From positions 372,001-436,000 of the forward strand of contig JACOST010000030.1 in NCBI GenBank assembly GCA_016178705.1: a DNA stretch of 64,000 nucleotides. The letters run 5' to 3'. Origin of the DNA: Deltaproteobacteria bacterium. Lineage in GTDB: Bacteria > Desulfobacterota > Binatia > HRBIN30 > JACQVA1. The notes under the pieces were generated by a model. That model was not told where the DNA came from. It ran no database searches and saw only the letters and a list, made by a program, of their open reading frames with translations. Positions 19,461-27,873 of the stretch are shown one piece after another (the stretch's first letter is position 1; every line of letters starts with the position of its first letter). Made by a program: the position numbers and the translations under genes.

Positions 19461-22400
19461 ATGCACTGCCCGTCCTGCAACCACGACAACCGCGCTGACC
19501 GCCGCTTCTGCACGGAATGCGGCGCGACGCTCTCCGTCGCATGTCCCTCGTGCGGTGCGCCGGTCGAGGCTGGCGAGAAGTTCTGCGGCGGCTGCGGTGA
19601 GCGGTTGCGACCCATGGCGGCAGCGCCCGCCGTCTCGACGCAGCCCCGCGAGCCCGAAGTCGCATTGCCGGTCGGCGAGCGCCGTCAGCTGACGGTGCTC
19701 TTCTGCGATCTGGTGGGCTCGACGGCGATCGCCGCGCGGCTCGATCCCGAGGAGTGGGGCGACATCGCGGCACGCTATCAACGCACCGCCGCCGAAGCGG
19801 TCACGCGCTTTGGTGGGCACGTCGCAAAGTATCTCGGCGATGGACTGGTGGTGTACTTCGGCTATCCGCAGGCACACGACGATGATCCTGAACGCGCCGT
19901 GCGCGCGGGCCTGGCGATCGTCGAGGCTGTGCGGGCATTGAACGAGGGCCTGACTCAGATCCCCTCCTCTGCGAGCACTTCTGCGAGCGGAGGAGGGTTA
20001 GGGAGGAGGCCTCCTCTCTCCGTCCGCGTCGGTATGCACACCGGACCCGTCGTCATCAGCCAAGGGGGCGGGACCGATGTCGAGATCTTCGGCGACACGC
20101 CCAACGTTGCGGCCCGCGTCCAATCCGTTGCCCATGCGGATACGGTGTTGATCACCGCCAGTACGCAGCGCTTGGTCGCGGGGATCTTCGTCGTCGAAGA
20201 GTTAGGCGCACACACGTTGAAGGGCGTGCCCGAGCCGGTGCCGCTTTACCGCGTCCTGCAGCCGAGCGGCGTGCGCAGTCGTCTCGATGTCGTCGGCCAT
20301 CGGTTCACACCGTTTGTCGGCCGTGACCTCGAGCTGGGGGTCCTCCTGGACCGGTGGGAACGCGTCGAAGAGCGCGACGGCCAGTCGGTGGTGATCAGCG
20401 GTGAAGCCGGTGTGGGCAAGTCGCGGCTGATGCACACGCTGCGCGAGCGGCTGGCGGACGCGCCGCATACCTGGCTCGAATGCCGCTGCATACCATACAT
20501 GCAGGACAGTGCGTTTCGACCCGTGATCGAGCTGGTGGAGCAGGGCCTGGCATTCGCAGCCGCCGATACGACAGCCGAGAAGATCGGCAAACTCGAGACG
20601 GCCCTCGAACGCGCGGGATTGCTGGTGTCCGACACGGTGCCGTTGTTCGCAGCCTTTCTCTCCGTCCCGATCACCGATGCCTACACCCCATTGCAGCTGA
20701 GCCCGGATCTGCAGCGCAAGAAGACGATCGAGGCACTGGTCTCGTGGACGCTGGCGTTGGGCGAATTGCAGCCGCTGCTGTTGCTGGTCGAAGACCTACA
20801 CTGGTGTGATCCCTCGTCGCTCGAATTGCTCGGCCGCCTCATCGAGCAGAGCCGCACGACGCGGGTGATGATGCTGTGCACGACGCGGCCCGAGTTTCAG
20901 GCGCCGTGGCCGGCGCGCGCGAATCTCACCCTCATGCAGCTCAACCGGCTGACGAAACGGCAGGCGCGTGAGATGGTGGCGGCACTGAGCCCGGACCGCG
21001 CCCTGCCACCGGCGGTGGTCGAAGCGGTCGTGGCGCGCGCAGACGGCATTCCGCTGTATGTCGAGGAGCTGGGGCGCATGGTGCTCGAATCCGGCCTGCT
21101 GCGGGAACGGGAGGGACGCTACGAGCTGAGCGGGTCGTTGGACGACGCGATCCCGGCCACGTTGCAAGACTCGTTGATGGCGCGGCTCGATCGGCTGAGC
21201 GCGGCCAAGGACGTGGCGCAGCGCGCCGCGGTGCTGGGCCGGGAGTTTGCGTACGCTTTGTTGGCAGCGATCGCCGGCATCGATGAGCCGACCTTGCGTC
21301 AGGGGCTGGCGCAGCTCGTGGACGCGGATCTGCTGTTTCAGCGCGGCGAGCCGCCCGGGGCAACCTACACGTTCAAGCACGCGCTGATTCAGGATGCCGC
21401 GTACCAGTCGCTGCTCAAGCGCGCGCGCCAGCAGCTCCACGCGCGGGTGGTTGAGGTGCTCGTCGCGCTCCCCGAGCGCCTCGAGAGCGACCCGGGCATC
21501 GTGGCGCGGCACGCCGAGGCGGCGGGGCGGATCGACGACGCGATCGCCTACTACCAGCGCGCCGGCGAGGCGGCCAAGCGGCGCTCGGCTCACGAGGAAG
21601 CGATCGGCCAGCTGCGCACCGCGATCCGTCTCTTGGATGGGGTGTTGGAGACGGCTGAACGCGACGCGCGTGAGTGCGCACTGCAGATCGCGCTCGCCGC
21701 GTCGCTGCAGGCCGCGCGCGGCTATGCACACGAGGAATACGGCAAAGCCTGGGATCGAGCGGGCGCGCTCGCTGCGAAGTCGCACGACCAAGAGGCGCTC
21801 ACTATGGCGCTCCTGCAAGGATCGCTCGCCCCGCTGGCCCGCGGCGACCTGGTCCGCGCGGACGAGAGGAACACACGCGCGCTCGCCATCGCTCGCGCCC
21901 GGCGCCACGACGAGCACATGCTCCTCGGGTGCGTAAACCTCGGCATCTCGAAACTGTACCAGGGTCACTTCGTCGAGGCGCGAAAGCTGTGCGAGCAGAG
22001 CATCGCGCTGTACGATCCCGTTCGAGACGCCGATCTCGGGGTCAAGTACGGGACGGACGGAGGCGTTTCGGCGCGCTCCTATCGCGCATGGGCTCTTTGG
22101 TTCCTCGGCCATCCGGACCAGTCGGCTGAGGAAGGAAAGAAGGCGATCGGGCTGGCTCGTACCATCGGCCACCCGCACTCGCTGGCATTCGCACTGATCA
22201 TCGAGGCGAGCGCCGCATGGACCCGTCGCGACCTCGCATCACAGCGCGCACTCGCCGACGAAGCGATCGCTCTGAGCGAAGCGCAGGGCTTCCCGCTCTG
22301 GCTGGGCCTGGGACGGGCCATTCTGGCGGGCGCCGCGATTCAGGCCGGGGATGTCGAGGCACTCGCGGCGCTCACTGACGGCCTGGCCTTGGCCGGGAGC

Positions 22401-22826
22401 ACCGGTCTGCAGGCCGGCATGCCGGCCTTCCTCACAATACTCGCGCAGGCACAGGCAGCCGTCGGACGCCCCCAAGACGCGCTGAGCACGACCGAGATGG
22501 CGCTCACCGTGGCAGCCCAGACAACCCAAAAGTTCTTCGACGCTGAGCTGCATCGGCTGCGGGCAGAGATTCTCCTCAACATGGCCGGCGATGCGGTCGA
22601 GGAGGCCGAGGTGCTCTTCAACCAATCGCTGGAGACCGCCCGGCGGCAAAAGGCGAAGACGTTGGAGCTGCGCACAGCCACCAGCCTGGCGCGGCTCTGG
22701 CAGCGGCAAGGTAAGCGCGCCGAGGCCCGCGCCCTGCTCGCCCCGCTCTACGCCTGGCTCACCGAGGGCTTCGACACGCGCGACCTCATCGAGGCCAAGA
22801 CGCTGCTGGCGGAGTTGGGTTCATGA
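19461..22826 (+). CDS. Zinc-ribbon, class III adenylate/guanylate cyclase, AAA ATPase and TPR signalling protein
   Basis: 1121 residues from the ATG at 19461. The layout is: a double zinc ribbon (CPSCNHDNRADRRFCTECG and CPSCGAPVEAGEKFCGGCG, residues 3-50); a class III nucleotide cyclase domain (about 70-285) with the metal-binding FCDLVGST and YLGDGLVVYFGYP; an ATPase with Walker A GEAGVGKSR (about 314) and a LLLVEDLHWCDPSSLELLG Walker B; then a helical TPR-like region to the end. Such proteins are large soluble regulators, but their cyclase activity and targets are mostly untested. Residues about 167-187 (Ser/Gly/Arg-rich) come from a palindromic DNA repeat inserted in-frame into a cyclase loop. 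Converges with the RsbW-like gene. Confidence 0.88.
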   Translation: MHCPSCNHDNRADRRFCTECGATLSVACPSCGAPVEAGEKFCGGCGERLRPMAAAPAVSTQPREPEVALPVGERRQLTVLFCDLVGSTAIAARLDPEEWGDIAARYQRTAAEAVTRFGGHVAKYLGDGLVVYFGYPQAHDDDPERAVRAGLAIVEAVRALNEGLTQIPSSASTSASGGGLGRRPPLSVRVGMHTGPVVISQGGGTDVEIFGDTPNVAARVQSVAHADTVLITASTQRLVAGIFVVEELGAHTLKGVPEPVPLYRVLQPSGVRSRLDVVGHRFTPFVGRDLELGVLLDRWERVEERDGQSVVISGEAGVGKSRLMHTLRERLADAPHTWLECRCIPYMQDSAFRPVIELVEQGLAFAAADTTAEKIGKLETALERAGLLVSDTVPLFAAFLSVPITDAYTPLQLSPDLQRKKTIEALVSWTLALGELQPLLLLVEDLHWCDPSSLELLGRLIEQSRTTRVMMLCTTRPEFQAPWPARANLTLMQLNRLTKRQAREMVAALSPDRALPPAVVEAVVARADGIPLYVEELGRMVLESGLLREREGRYELSGSLDDAIPATLQDSLMARLDRLSAAKDVAQRAAVLGREFAYALLAAIAGIDEPTLRQGLAQLVDADLLFQRGEPPGATYTFKHALIQDAAYQSLLKRARQQLHARVVEVLVALPERLESDPGIVARHAEAAGRIDDAIAYYQRAGEAAKRRSAHEEAIGQLRTAIRLLDGVLETAERDARECALQIALAASLQAARGYAHEEYGKAWDRAGALAAKSHDQEALTMALLQGSLAPLARGDLVRADERNTRALAIARARRHDEHMLLGCVNLGISKLYQGHFVEARKLCEQSIALYDPVRDADLGVKYGTDGGVSARSYRAWALWFLGHPDQSAEEGKKAIGLARTIGHPHSLAFALIIEASAAWTRRDLASQRALADEAIALSEAQGFPLWLGLGRAILAGAAIQAGDVEALAALTDGLALAGSTGLQAGMPAFLTILAQAQAAVGRPQDALSTTEMALTVAAQTTQKFFDAELHRLRAEILLNMAGDAVEEAEVLFNQSLETARRQKAKTLELRTATSLARLWQRQGKRAEARALLAPLYAWLTEGFDTRDLIEAKTLLAELGS
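19962..20014. repeat. Palindromic dispersed repeat inside the cyclase gene
   Basis: ccctcctc (19962-19969) pairs with gaggaggg (19990-19997), and is followed by ttagggaggaggcctcctctc. It resembles the GGGAGAGGG-type dispersed palindromes at 56835 and 61422 and is read through in-frame as a Ser/Gly/Arg-rich insertion in a protein loop. Confidence 0.55.
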
Positions 22827-22852
22827 ACCGCATGCCACACGCGCGGCGCGCC

Positions 22853-23305
22853 TCATCCCCTCTTCGCGCTTCCATAATCGATCCGCTTCTTGATGCGGAG
22901 GTGATTGTGCCGGCCGGTGCGCCGATAGGTCATTTCGTCCATCGCGCGTTGGACGAAGTGCAGGCCTAGTCCACCGACCTTGCGGTGCTCCAGATCGGCC
23001 GCGAGATCGACGGCAGTAGGTTGGGTCGGATCGAATGGGCGGGCGTCGTCTTCCATTTCGACAACGACGTCACCCCCGGCCATCGACAGAGCTACCTGGA
23101 TCTCATGCTCGGCGTGGTCACCATAGCCGTGTACGATCACGTTGGTGACGAGTTCATCGAGCGCCAGAGAGAGGGCGAAGGCATCGTTGGACGGCAGGCC
23201 GCCGGCGTCGCAGAACTGCGCAACGAAGGGGTGCAAGCGGTTGAGCTCCTCGAGGTGATTGCGCAAGCGGATGACACGCGGAGGCGGATCGGTCTCAGGC
23301 GGCAT
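22853..23305 (-). CDS. RsbW-like serine kinase / anti-sigma regulatory factor (HATPase)
   Basis: 150 residues with a GHKL ATPase fold: N-box region LALDELVTNVIVHGYGD (about residues 47-63), the G1 segment VEMEDDARPFDPTQPTAVDL and the G2 segment KVGGLGLHFVQRAMDE. This is the form found in RsbW/SpoIIAB and in SpoIIE-associated kinases, which phosphorylate a serine in a STAS-domain antagonist and bind a target when the antagonist is phosphorylated. Its start overlaps the end of the upstream phosphatase gene by 11 bases. No sigma factor gene is adjacent, so its target may be something other than a sigma factor. Confidence 0.88.
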   Translation of the reverse strand: MPPETDPPPRVIRLRNHLEELNRLHPFVAQFCDAGGLPSNDAFALSLALDELVTNVIVHGYGDHAEHEIQVALSMAGGDVVVEMEDDARPFDPTQPTAVDLAADLEHRKVGGLGLHFVQRAMDEMTYRRTGRHNHLRIKKRIDYGSAKRG

Positions 23306-24593
23306 CGCGGTCTCCTCGATAGGTCACCGCCAGCAGCGTGATGTCATCGCTTTGTGTCGCCTCGCCGCTATGCTGTTTCACGTCGGCGATGATCCCGTCG
23401 ATCAGCGTGCGCGGCGAGTCCACAGGGTTGTGCAAGAGCTGTTGCAAGCGTTCCTCGCCGTACAGTTCGTCGATGCCGTTCATCGCCTCGGTGACGCCGT
23501 CGGTATAGAGCACCAATGTGTCCCCCGGCATGAGGGCGCTCGTGGCGTCGGCGTAGACGGCGTCGGCGAGAACGCCGAGCACGCATCCGGGCTTTGCGTC
23601 GAGGAACTCCGCACGGCCGCCGGCGCGGACGACCAGCGGTGGGTTGTGGCCGCCGTTGCTGAAGACGACGCGGCCGCTGCGCGTATCGAGAATGCCGTAA
23701 AAAAGGCTGACGAACATCTCGGCGCTGTTCTCTGCATTCAACAGCCGGTTGACCCGCTGCAAACACGCGGCCGGGGAGGGCGCGCTCAAGGCGGTCGCCT
23801 TCATCAATGTACGGCTGACGGCCATGAAGAGGGCGGCCGGGATGCCCTTCCCGGAGACATCGGCGATGACGACGCCGAGCTGCGACGGACTGAGCAGAAA
23901 GAAGTCGTAAAAGTCGCCGCCCACGTCACGAGCCGGGATCATCGCGGCATAGAGATCGAAGTCGTCGCGCTCGGGGAACGCCGGAAACGTGCGCGGCAAG
24001 ATCGACTGCTGGATCTCGCTGGCGATCTCGACCTCGCGCCGCAGCGCGCGCAACGCACTGCGCTCTTCGATGGCCCGCGCATTGTCGATGGCAATGGCGA
24101 CGCTGCCGGAAAGGGCTTCGAGAAACCCCAGGTCGTCGTCCGAGAAACCGGCGCCTCTCTCGGCCGAGCCGCGGCGGTTCACCGCCTGGATCACTCCGAT
24201 GGTCCCTTGCTCCGAACGCAGCGGTGCGGCGATGAGATTGCGCGTCGTAGTGCGGGATTTCTGATCGGCCCCCGAGTAGAAGCGGCTGTCACTATGGACA
24301 TCGTCGACGCGAATCGGCTGGCCGCTGCGCAGCACTTCACCGGCAATGCCGCGGTCAGCCGCGAAGCGCATTTGCCGCAAGCGTTCGGCCGCCTCCGGGT
24401 CTTCGTTGGCGACGTAGGGAAAGAACAGTTCCTGGGTCTTCGCGTCGAGCAGCAAGATGCCGACGCCTTCGGCATTCAGCGCCTCGCCGCATTTCGAGAT
24501 CACCAGGCGGCAGAGGTCTTCGAGCTCCGTGCGCGCCGCAAAGGCGCAGCCGAGTTCATGCAACAGACGGAGGCGCGTGCTGTCCTCGAACAT
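23295..24593 (-). CDS. GAF-domain SpoIIE-type (PP2C) serine phosphatase
   Basis: 432 residues from the ATG at 24593; a GTG at 24611 adds six residues. The N-terminal GAF domain (about 10-165: LLHELGCAFAARTELEDLCR ... IGVIQAVNRRGSAE) is a sensor; a helical linker (ALRREVEIASEIQQSILPRT) leads to the SpoIIE phosphatase domain (about 215-430). Metal-binding motifs are intact: ARDVGGDFYDFF, VVIADVSGKGIPAALFMA, NGGHNPPLV, LYTDGVTEAMN and SDDITLLAV. This enzyme class dephosphorylates STAS antagonists phosphorylated by RsbW-like kinases. It is transcribed with the kinase gene and divergently from an ABC transporter/STAS operon. Confidence 0.9.
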   Translation of the reverse strand: MFEDSTRLRLLHELGCAFAARTELEDLCRLVISKCGEALNAEGVGILLLDAKTQELFFPYVANEDPEAAERLRQMRFAADRGIAGEVLRSGQPIRVDDVHSDSRFYSGADQKSRTTTRNLIAAPLRSEQGTIGVIQAVNRRGSAERGAGFSDDDLGFLEALSGSVAIAIDNARAIEERSALRALRREVEIASEIQQSILPRTFPAFPERDDFDLYAAMIPARDVGGDFYDFFLLSPSQLGVVIADVSGKGIPAALFMAVSRTLMKATALSAPSPAACLQRVNRLLNAENSAEMFVSLFYGILDTRSGRVVFSNGGHNPPLVVRAGGRAEFLDAKPGCVLGVLADAVYADATSALMPGDTLVLYTDGVTEAMNGIDELYGEERLQQLLHNPVDSPRTLIDGIIADVKQHSGEATQSDDITLLAVTYRGDRDAA

Positions 24594-24695
24594 GGCGCGG
24601 TAGCTTGTCACAATCACCGGCTGAATGCTTGCGCGCGCCACGTGCCCACTACCTTGGTAGACGCCGCGACGCACGTGGGATATGCGGCGGCGAGG

Positions 24696-25709
24696 ATGCG
24701 GGCAGCTTTGCGGCGACTTGGTCTGGGTGTGGTGCTGATCCTCGCCGTGTCTCTCCTGCTGTTGCTCTCCGACAACGCCAAGATGCGCAGCCAGGTGCGG
24801 CCAGACGAGGCGCGCCGATTGTGGAAGGTCCACATCCTCGAGCTGGTGAGCTCGATCGACAGCGACGAGAACGAGCGCGGCATGCGCGAGGGCCTGGCAA
24901 GCCGGCTAGTCGAAGGTCGCGACTACACGGTGACCATCCGCAATGCACAAGGCGACATGCCAACTCTGAGCGGCATCGTCGATGCGGCGGTGGGCGATGG
25001 TGCCGATCTGCTCATGACCCTATCGACGCCAACCTTGCAGACCGCGGTGCAGCGCGTGAAGACGCTGCCCATCATCTTCTCGTTCTCGTCCAACCCGATC
25101 GGTGCCGGCGCCGGTCGCACCTACGATGATCACTTGCCCAACGTGACGGGCGTGCCCACGACGGCGGCGTACGAGGACATCCTCGGGCTCATTCACGAGC
25201 TGCTCCCCAACGTCCGTCGGCTCGGCACGTTGGTTGTACCCGCAGAAGTGAACTCGGTGTTCAACACCAAGCGGGTGGTCGAAGCGGCGGCGAAGCGAGG
25301 CTTCGAGTTTGCGACAGTTGCCGTGAACAGTAGCTCGGAGCTGTCGGATGCGACCCTGGCATTGCTGGCACAGAACGTCGATGCCATCTGCCAGGTAGGC
25401 AGCAACCTGACCATTTCGGGCTTTGCCAGCATCGTGCGCTCGGCCCAGCAGGCGCACGTACCGGTGTTTGGCTTTCTGACCAGTGATGCGAAGAACGGCG
25501 CGGTCGCGGTGATTGCCCGTGACTCGCACGAATCAGGCTGGGAGGCGGGCCTCTTGGCAGCCCGGGTGATCCAAGGGGAGTCGCCGGCGAACATTCCCTT
25601 CCACGAGGTGCCGAGCTCGAAGCTGGTCTTGAATCTCGCAGCCGCGAAGATCGCAGGGATCGCCGTGCCGGAGAGGCTGCGCCGACAAGCGGCGACGCTG
25701 TTGGAGTAG
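24696..25709 (+). CDS. ABC transporter substrate-binding protein (PF04392/TrpX-like)
   Basis: 337 residues from the ATG at 24696; an apparent longer frame upstream is antisense to the phosphatase gene and is not real. A hydrophobic N-terminal segment (about residues 8-25) acts as signal or anchor; no lipobox Cys is visible. The remainder resembles the ABC_sub_bind family (DUF534, TrpX-like): ILELVSSIDSDENERGMREG, ADLLMTLSTPTLQTAVQ, PIIFSFSSNPIGAG, LPNVTGVPT, LIHELLPNVRRLGTL and FGFLTSDAKNGAVAVIARD. It would capture a small solute in the periplasm for the permease and ATPase encoded two genes downstream. The solute is not predictable, although relatives bind aromatic amino acids. Confidence 0.85.
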   Translation: MRAALRRLGLGVVLILAVSLLLLLSDNAKMRSQVRPDEARRLWKVHILELVSSIDSDENERGMREGLASRLVEGRDYTVTIRNAQGDMPTLSGIVDAAVGDGADLLMTLSTPTLQTAVQRVKTLPIIFSFSSNPIGAGAGRTYDDHLPNVTGVPTTAAYEDILGLIHELLPNVRRLGTLVVPAEVNSVFNTKRVVEAAAKRGFEFATVAVNSSSELSDATLALLAQNVDAICQVGSNLTISGFASIVRSAQQAHVPVFGFLTSDAKNGAVAVIARDSHESGWEAGLLAARVIQGESPANIPFHEVPSSKLVLNLAAAKIAGIAVPERLRRQAATLLE

Positions 25710-25712
25710 CGC

Positions 25713-26930
25713 ATGGAGATCACCAAGACGTTCGAGGCAGGCGTCGCCGAGCTGGTCGTGGTCGGGCGCTTGGATGCCTATTGGGCCGATCACCTCACCA
25801 GCGCGATCGAGGACATCCTGCACGCCGGAACGCATCACCTGCGCGTCGACATGTCCAGCGTGCCGTACATGAGCTCGGCCGGCGTCCGTCTGCTGCTGCG
25901 CTTTCGCAAGCAGGCTCAACAACTATCCGGATCGTTCATCGTCATCGAGCCGTCCGTCGCGGTGCGCACCGTGCTGGAGATGGCTGGGCTGGTGGTGCTG
26001 TTTGGCGATGAGGTGACGCGCGCGCCGGCGCCGGTGGAGGGCCAGCGCTTCGAGATCGATGGCGCTGCCTTCGAGCGCTTCGTCCTCGACGCCAACGCTG
26101 CGTTGCGATGCCGCGTGCTCGGCGATTCGCTCAAGCTGCAGCGTGAGGGCTACGCCGACGCCGATTGCCGACCTCTCGATGCCGGGGTCTCGACCATTGC
26201 CCTTGGGTTGGGTGTCTTGGGTGGGGATTACGAGGGCTGTCGCGGGCGGTTCGGCGAGTTTCTGGCGGCCGGTGGTGCTGCGGCGTGCCAGCCGGCTGAC
26301 GGCACGAACCGTTCCGACTATCTCGTCTCGGCGGGAGCCTTGGTACCCACGCTGCAGGTTCTCTACGGCGTCGCGTGCGAGGGAACGTTTCAGAAGCTGG
26401 TGCGCTTTGATTGCGACGTGGCCAAGGGGCCGGTGACGCTCAGCCGCATCGTGCGCGGATGCTTGGATGGAGATGATGCCGCGGCCGTGGGGATCGTCAT
26501 CATTGCCGAGTCGGCGGGCCTCATGGGCGCGACACTGCGCCGCTCACCCGATACCGGGGACCGGTTGCACTGCGACATGCCCGCAGTGCGCGAATGGTTG
26601 TCGTTCACGCCCGAGCGCGTGCACAATATGGGAGTCGCCCTGGCCGTCGGTGTGGTTGCACGAGCCCCCTCCCGGCTGGATCCATTTCTCCGCCCCCTCG
26701 AGGTCCGCAGTTCGCTGACGGCGCACTTTCACGCCGCAACGTTTCCCTATCGGCCGCTGCGCAAGGGGCGTATCGACCTGCGCGAATCGGTGCAGGGCCT
26801 GTTCGAATCCGAGACGGTGCAGAGTGTGTTGCATCTGCTGAACGACGATCGCGAGATCGTGGGCGGCGGCGAGAGCGCCTTCGTCCGCGGCGCCTGCTGG
26901 GTTAGCCCTCTCAGCGAGATTTCTGGGTAG
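25713..26930 (+). CDS. STAS-domain protein with a ~300-residue unrecognised C-terminal domain
   Basis: 405 residues. Residues 1-105 form a STAS (anti-sigma-antagonist-like) domain: VVGRLDAYWADHLTSAIEDI, RVDMSSVPYMSSAGVRLLLR with the phosphorylatable serine position in SSAG, then FIVIEPSVAVRTVLEMAGL. Residues ~110-405 form a domain I do not recognise, with ALGLGVLGGDYEGCRGRFGE, GAAACQPADG, SDYLVSAGALVPTLQVLYGV and IIAESAGLMGATLRRSP. No membrane helix is seen. The gene sits 3 bases after the binding-protein gene and 10 bases before the permease gene, inside the transporter operon. It is a plausible phospho-controlled adaptor between the RsbW/SpoIIE switch and the transporter; this is inference. 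Confidence 0.75.
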   Translation: MEITKTFEAGVAELVVVGRLDAYWADHLTSAIEDILHAGTHHLRVDMSSVPYMSSAGVRLLLRFRKQAQQLSGSFIVIEPSVAVRTVLEMAGLVVLFGDEVTRAPAPVEGQRFEIDGAAFERFVLDANAALRCRVLGDSLKLQREGYADADCRPLDAGVSTIALGLGVLGGDYEGCRGRFGEFLAAGGAAACQPADGTNRSDYLVSAGALVPTLQVLYGVACEGTFQKLVRFDCDVAKGPVTLSRIVRGCLDGDDAAAVGIVIIAESAGLMGATLRRSPDTGDRLHCDMPAVREWLSFTPERVHNMGVALAVGVVARAPSRLDPFLRPLEVRSSLTAHFHAATFPYRPLRKGRIDLRESVQGLFESETVQSVLHLLNDDREIVGGGESAFVRGACWVSPLSEISG

Positions 26931-26940
26931 AGGGTCTGAG

Positions 26941-27873
26941 ATGACGCTCCTGGTTGGCGCCTGGACTGTCGGTCTCATTCTCTCGCTGTTGGCGTTGGGA
27001 GTGTTCATCAGTTTTCGCGTCTTCAAGTTTCCCGACATCACCACCGAAGGTTCGATCACACTCGGGGCAGCGACTGCGGCGGTGCTGCTCGTTCACGGGG
27101 TGCCGACGCCGCTGGCAACGCTGAGTGGATTCGCCGCCGGGGCGCTGGCCGGCACCGTGACCGGGGTGCTGCACACCAAGTTCAACATCAACGGCCTGCT
27201 CTCCGGCATCATCGTCATGACCGCACTCTACTCGGTCGACCTGCGGATCATGGGCCAGAGCAACATCCCGTTGATCAATGTGCCGACCTTGGCGACGGAC
27301 GCCGAGCGCTTGGGCCAGGCGCTTTTCGGCGTCGAGTCGTTGGCACTGTGGGGTTGGACGCTCGGTGTGCGCGACGCGCTGACGTTGGCGGCGAGCCTCG
27401 CCATTGTCGTCGTCACTGGCGGCATGTTGTACCTCTTCCTGCGCACGCATCTGGGAACGGCGATGCGGGCGACCGGCGACAACGACCAGATGATGCGTGC
27501 CCTCGGAGTGAATGTGGGCAACATGTTGATCCTCGGGCTGGCCCTGGCCAACGGATTGGTCGGGCTTTCCGGGGCGTTGCTCGTGCAGTATCAAGGCTTC
27601 GCCGACGTGCAGATGGGAATTGGCATGGTGGTGTGGGGTCTGGCGAGCGTGATCATTGGCGAAGCCTTAGTCGGTACTCAGCAGCTCGGGTACGTGATCA
27701 TCGGAGCCGTGATGGGCTCGGTGCTCTTCCGGCTGCTGGTGGCGGTGGCCCTGCGCGCCGGCCTGAGCCCGAACGATCTGAAGTTGATCACGGCGGCGTT
27801 CGTCTTTGCGGCGCTGGTGTTGCCGAACGCGTTGGCCCGTCTGCGGCGACACGCGGTGGAACAACATGCTTGA
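26941..27873 (+). CDS. ABC transporter permease (BPD_transp_2 / TrpY-like)
   Basis: 310 residues and about eight to nine hydrophobic helices. The sequence VFISFRVFKFPDITTEGSIT near residues 21-40 and GVLHTKFNINGLLSGIIVMT match the LivH/RbsC-type permease superfamily as found in DUF534-associated transporters. A cytoplasmic loop with FLRTHLGTAMRATGDNDQMM (around 165-190) contains the EAA-like ATPase contact. The gene overlaps the ATPase gene by 8 bases. It forms an importer with the upstream binding protein and downstream ATPase. Confidence 0.9.
   Translation: MTLLVGAWTVGLILSLLALGVFISFRVFKFPDITTEGSITLGAATAAVLLVHGVPTPLATLSGFAAGALAGTVTGVLHTKFNINGLLSGIIVMTALYSVDLRIMGQSNIPLINVPTLATDAERLGQALFGVESLALWGWTLGVRDALTLAASLAIVVVTGGMLYLFLRTHLGTAMRATGDNDQMMRALGVNVGNMLILGLALANGLVGLSGALLVQYQGFADVQMGIGMVVWGLASVIIGEALVGTQQLGYVIIGAVMGSVLFRLLVAVALRAGLSPNDLKLITAAFVFAALVLPNALARLRRHAVEQHA

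Noticed and set aside
23259-24695. N-terminal part of an 816-codon + strand ORF that ends in the substrate-binding protein
   Set aside because: Only the part after the ATG at 24696 matches a family and starts with a signal peptide; the rest is antisense to the GAF-SpoIIE gene.
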